Below, piece after piece: positions 33,387 through 36,221 of a stretch of DNA of 36,221 nt (the first letter of the stretch is position 1; each line of letters opens with the position of its first letter). The DNA is from Methanobacterium sp. PtaU1.Bin097 (GTDB lineage: Archaea; Methanobacteriota; Methanobacteria; Methanobacteriales; Methanobacteriaceae), in NCBI GenBank assembly GCA_002067325.1, contig MVQY01000172.1:1-36221 (forward strand), given 5' to 3'. The translations under genes were made by a program, and so were the position numbers. The notes under the pieces were generated by a model. The model worked only from the letters and a program-made list of their open reading frames with translations. It did no database searches and was not told the origin of the DNA.

Positions 33387-33588
33387 AATTATTACCTCAA
33401 AAGTAAATTATTAACCTTCTATTAGTTTGATATCTTCATTTGAATGGAATTATAGTTGTTTAACCCCCTTAAAAAGGTCCATTCCTTTTGAATAAATTAT
33501 ATTAAAATTTATTTCATGATTATATTTAAACTTATGTTTATTTATAATTTTTATACAATAACATTGAAAGAAAGTTAAAATTCTTAAT

Positions 33589-34503
33589 TTAACCCTTTAT
33601 TCTATGCCTTACCCTGACCGCCACTCCTTTAACTGCCTTTTTCATCTCCTCACCAGAGAGAACTGTCTTTCCAACACCCACCACATCTGTCTGCCTTAAA
33701 ATTACCACTTCATCCCCGGGGAGGATGTCCGGGTGTGCGTCCACCACTCCCGGTGCAAACAGGGTGTTGGTTTTAAGGTCGAAATCAATTTCCACCCAGG
33801 ATCTCCCCAGATCCCTTAAAATCCAGCCGCCCTCCAGGTTCAAGGAGTAGAGTCCTGTTTCATATAACAGTGTTGCTATCTGTTTACCTTCATGGATTAC
33901 CCGCCGGTTGAATCTGCCGGTTATCCGGGAACCGTCCGGTATCAAAGAATCGGCGTCCTTACCATTAAACTGGTAACGAGCAATGGATCTTAATTTTTTC
34001 AGGTTTTTATCCTTATCCCTAATTTTAGAATAGCTTTTAAGGGCAGTTCTCAGGTTATGCATGGACTCTGGTGAGGTTGTCTTACCATCCTTGCAGGTGT
34101 AAACCGCATTTTCCAAATACCTTTCACACGTTTCCCGGTAGCCACCAGCCACATGGGCTACCACCGGCAAATCTTTAACATATTCCCTGAGACATTCACC
34201 AGTTACGTCTATTTCCTCCTCTGACCAGTTTCCAGTGGTGGAAACATCATAGGATTGTATGGGATAGGTTTTCTCCATCTCCCGGGGGCATACCCCGAAT
34301 GGGGAGGTTAAAATGGCCTCCTGGTAACCTTTGGTGACCCTCATGAAAACCAGGTGGGACTTGGACTGGGAATAGGGTTTCCTCATACTGCAGGGTAGCA
34401 CCACCACCACTCCGCCGAGGGGTTCAAGGTGCCTCATCCTCTCCCTCCACCTACGGACTTCCGGTCGGTGAATGGCCTGCTCAGTAACGCATAGAACTTC
34501 CAA
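33589..34503 (-). CDS. arcS: Archaeosine synthase ArcS, short form (DUF5591 + PUA)
   Basis: Acts on the preQ0 base placed at position 15 of tRNA during archaeosine formation. The ArcS hallmark PCSMRKPYSQSKSH is at residues 37-50, inside a DUF5591-type domain (about 1-150). A PUA RNA-binding domain fills roughly residues 225-304, with ILPGDEVVILRQTDVVGVGKTVLSGEEM. Full ArcS also has an N-terminal TGT-like domain of 300 or so residues; it is absent, and the sequence upstream of the TTG start (AGGAG at 34513-34517) has no coding frame for it. So this is the short, split-type ArcS or a different PUA-bearing paralogue. Confidence 0.82.
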   Translation of the reverse strand: MEVLCVTEQAIHRPEVRRWRERMRHLEPLGGVVVVLPCSMRKPYSQSKSHLVFMRVTKGYQEAILTSPFGVCPREMEKTYPIQSYDVSTTGNWSEEEIDVTGECLREYVKDLPVVAHVAGGYRETCERYLENAVYTCKDGKTTSPESMHNLRTALKSYSKIRDKDKNLKKLRSIARYQFNGKDADSLIPDGSRITGRFNRRVIHEGKQIATLLYETGLYSLNLEGGWILRDLGRSWVEIDFDLKTNTLFAPGVVDAHPDILPGDEVVILRQTDVVGVGKTVLSGEEMKKAVKGVAVRVRHRIKG

Positions 34504-34575
34504 TATAATGAACTCCTGTATTGAATTTGTGTAATCTAAATTGATTTAATCGATTTGTATACATTCTCTCCTTCG

Positions 34576-34648
34576 GGAATAAAAGTGTTTCCCACTTCCC
34601 AAGGATAAAAGTATTCCCCACTACAAATGATAAAAACTATTTCCCACC
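34576..34648 (-). repeat. Three 25-26-bp tandem repeats over a stop codon
   Basis: Forward copies of GATAAAAGTNTTTCCCAC-type sequence lie at 34576-34595, 34603-34621 and 34628-34648. On the minus strand each begins GTGGG(A/G)AA; the first contains the stop codon TAG (34639-34637) of the flavoprotein gene in an AAATAG context, and the later copies carry TAC or CAC there. Confidence 0.8.
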
Positions 34649-36130
34649 CAACCATCTAACTCCACAGATCTCTGCTAGATCTTTGTTTACTGAGATTATA
34701 TCACTTTTGTCGAGCTGATTAACATCGTCCTTGCCTACTATACGGGTGAGATTCTCTATCTCCCGGGTAGATAGTTTAATGAAACTGGTTAATCTTTCAA
34801 CACCCTCTTCTATATCTATCTGTTTAATCAGTTGTGGGTTCTGTGTAGCCACACCAGTCGGGCATAGTCCGGTGTAACAGATTCTATACTGCTGACAGTT
34901 GATGGCTATAAGTGCTGCCGTTCCTATATAAACTGCATCGGCACCTAAAGCCAGGGATTTGGCGAAGTCATCGGAACTGCGCAGCCCACCAGATGCGATA
35001 ATTGAAATTTTATCCCTGAGATTCAACTCTTTCAGGGCGTCATGGGCCTGGGGAATAGCAGCGAACAAGGGAATACCCACATTTTCCCTTACATATAAAT
35101 TCGTGGCACCAGTTCCCCCTCCAAATCCGTCCAAGGTTATGAAATCCACCCCTGCCTTCGCCAGTATCTTCGCGTCACTTTTAACATCACCACATCCTAT
35201 CTTAGCACCGATAGGTGCGCCTTCAGTTAAAAATCTTAGCCAGGATATCTTATCCTCTAACTCCTGTGCATTGGTGATATCTTCATGATGGGCTGGGGAA
35301 TATGCACCTTCTCTAGGTTCTAATCCCCTTATATGGGCGACCTCCCGGGTCATCTTCTCTGCGGGGAGGTAGCTACCTTTACCAGGATATGCTCCCTGTC
35401 CAAAACGGATCTCCACGGCAGAGGCCTGTTTTAAGAGCTCTTCATCCACTCCGAACCTTCCAGTTGCATACTGTAATATCCGATTATCCCATCCCAGTGA
35501 TTTCTCTTCATCTACCAGTCCGCCTTCACCAGAATTAAATCCAATGTCGAGTTCTTGGGCAGTTTTTAATATGGCTAATTTCACGTTCTTAGAAACAGCT
35601 CCAAAACTCAACCCGGATATCAGGATAGGTGAAGATACCGTAAAAGGCTTCTCTGCATGATTACCTAAAGTAACAGTGGAATTCACATGTTCTTCTTCAT
35701 TTAAGGGAATCTTATTTATCTGGGCAGGGATGAAGTAGAGGTCGTCCATGGAAAATGGTAACTTCTTCTGGGAGCCCATGGATACGGTGATACTTTTACC
35801 CTCCAGACTCTCCTCCCGGATGTTCAAAACGGTCTGGTAGAATTTTTCATCCTCATCAGACCTTTTTTTACGCATCAACGTGTTAGTTTCCCCCGTCTCT
35901 ACCAGATTACAGTAATAGAGTCCTTTTAACCCATATTCATAGTAAACTGGGCAGGTGTCGCACAAGCAGGTCTGGGGGTTGATATCACATTTACTCGCCT
36001 GAGTGCCACAGTAAAGTATTTCACCAGGGCACTCCTGGGGATAGCTGGGGCACAGCGGACAACGGCATCTGTTCCGGTTTTCCTCGTTATTTTGAACTTT
36101 AGATCGTATATCAGCAGGCTCAAGAACCAT
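34637..36130 (-). CDS. DUF2769-headed glutamate synthase-type flavoprotein
   Basis: 497 residues in two parts. Residues 21-75 have ten cysteines (22, 24, 27, 34, 41, 48, 55, 57, 60, 74), the DUF2769 pattern, probably binding metal. From about 110 the protein is the FMN-binding central domain of glutamate synthase: ISGLSFGAVSKN, SGEGGLVDEE, IRFGQGAYPGKGSYLP, DGFGGGTGAT, ASGGLRSSDDFAK, ALGADAVYIGTAAL. Three cysteines C412, C418 and C423 (C-x5-C-x4-C) match the GltB iron-sulfur site. There is no glutamine amidotransferase domain, so ammonia or another subunit must feed it. It may be archaeal GltB domain 2 or an amide-transfer relative. GAGGTAAT precedes ATG; TTTTATAAGG on the minus strand near 36168-36177 is a TATA box. 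Confidence 0.88.
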   Translation of the reverse strand: MVLEPADIRSKVQNNEENRNRCRCPLCPSYPQECPGEILYCGTQASKCDINPQTCLCDTCPVYYEYGLKGLYYCNLVETGETNTLMRKKRSDEDEKFYQTVLNIREESLEGKSITVSMGSQKKLPFSMDDLYFIPAQINKIPLNEEEHVNSTVTLGNHAEKPFTVSSPILISGLSFGAVSKNVKLAILKTAQELDIGFNSGEGGLVDEEKSLGWDNRILQYATGRFGVDEELLKQASAVEIRFGQGAYPGKGSYLPAEKMTREVAHIRGLEPREGAYSPAHHEDITNAQELEDKISWLRFLTEGAPIGAKIGCGDVKSDAKILAKAGVDFITLDGFGGGTGATNLYVRENVGIPLFAAIPQAHDALKELNLRDKISIIASGGLRSSDDFAKSLALGADAVYIGTAALIAINCQQYRICYTGLCPTGVATQNPQLIKQIDIEEGVERLTSFIKLSTREIENLTRIVGKDDVNQLDKSDIISVNKDLAEICGVRWLGGK

Positions 36131-36181
36131 GTTATTACCTCAAATACCATAAAATAACCAAATAAACCTTATAAAAGTAGT

Positions 36182-36221
36182 AATCTCCTTTCAGATAAAT
36201 CTCCTTTCAGATAAATCTCCT
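36182..36221. repeat. 16-bp tandem repeat at the right edge
   Basis: AATCTCCTTTCAGATA is repeated at 36182-36197 and 36198-36213, and a third copy starts at 36214 and is cut by the window. On the minus strand each copy contains GGAGAT. It lies upstream of the TATA box of the flavoprotein gene. Confidence 0.85.

Noticed and set aside
32769..33414. Plus-strand frames opposite the adenylate kinase and DUF59 genes
   Set aside because: They lack starts with ribosome sites and are antisense to conserved P-loop and Cys motifs.

Overview
The window looks like a stretch of core chromosome from a methanogenic archaeon of the order Methanobacteriales, probably a mesophilic Methanobacterium-like organism. 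The order is supported by archaeal information genes (TATA-binding protein, FEN1, Cdc48, pelota, archaeosine synthase ArcS), an AksA/homoaconitase pair of the coenzyme B pathway, a chorismate lyase of the kind linked to methanopterin synthesis, MraY-like and MurG-like membrane-precursor enzymes that suit a pseudomurein wall, and a trpEGCFBAD operon beside a divergent TrpY-type regulator, an arrangement known from Methanothermobacter. The genus is inference. Starts are a mixture of ATG, GTG and TTG with GGTG/GGAGG ribosome sites, and intergenic DNA is very AT-rich.

Layout. 1-2800: tbp then serB (minus strand; serB runs off the left edge and has a repetitive acidic tail), a small coiled-coil protein followed by a 24-bp minisatellite, and a CYTH triphosphate-tunnel enzyme. 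2900-7100 (plus): AksA, homoaconitase large subunit, chorismate lyase and FEN1. 7150-11530 (minus): Cdc48, then S-adenosyl/S-inosyl-homocysteine hydrolase and a DUF2119 protein that looks like an M14-type metallohydrolase. 11980-12420: a frameshifted small membrane protein. 12430-16380: TyrA with a C-terminal domain resembling the PheT anticodon-binding domain, a conserved small protein, pelota and an MraY-like transferase. 16388-16774: a decayed response-regulator gene. 16785-19614: an ABC-2 exporter divergent from a TrmB-type regulator. 19700-24465: MurG-like glycosyltransferase, orphan dihydrolipoamide-dehydrogenase-like flavoprotein, HypC and a multi-pass membrane histidine kinase. 24504-31752: TrpY and the full tryptophan operon. 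31753-32540: a gene-poor AT-rich stretch with a Cys-rich micro-ORF, a hairpin, a start-stop gene remnant and tRNA-Ile(GAT). 32555-36130 (minus): adenylate kinase, MIP18/DUF59 protein, short-form ArcS and a DUF2769-headed glutamate-synthase-type flavoprotein.

Two themes link the genes. Aromatic metabolism recurs: the trp operon, TyrA and chorismate lyase all draw on chorismate, and a phased set of GTAC-type boxes between trpY and trpE fits TrpY control. Short tandem duplications also recur, and three of them start at or include a stop codon in an AAATAG context. I see no CRISPR array, insertion sequence, prophage or obvious defence system. The least explained items are the possible -1 frameshift gene at 11980, the Cys-rich micro-ORF near 31900, the stop-codon-seeded minisatellites and the TyrA fusion.
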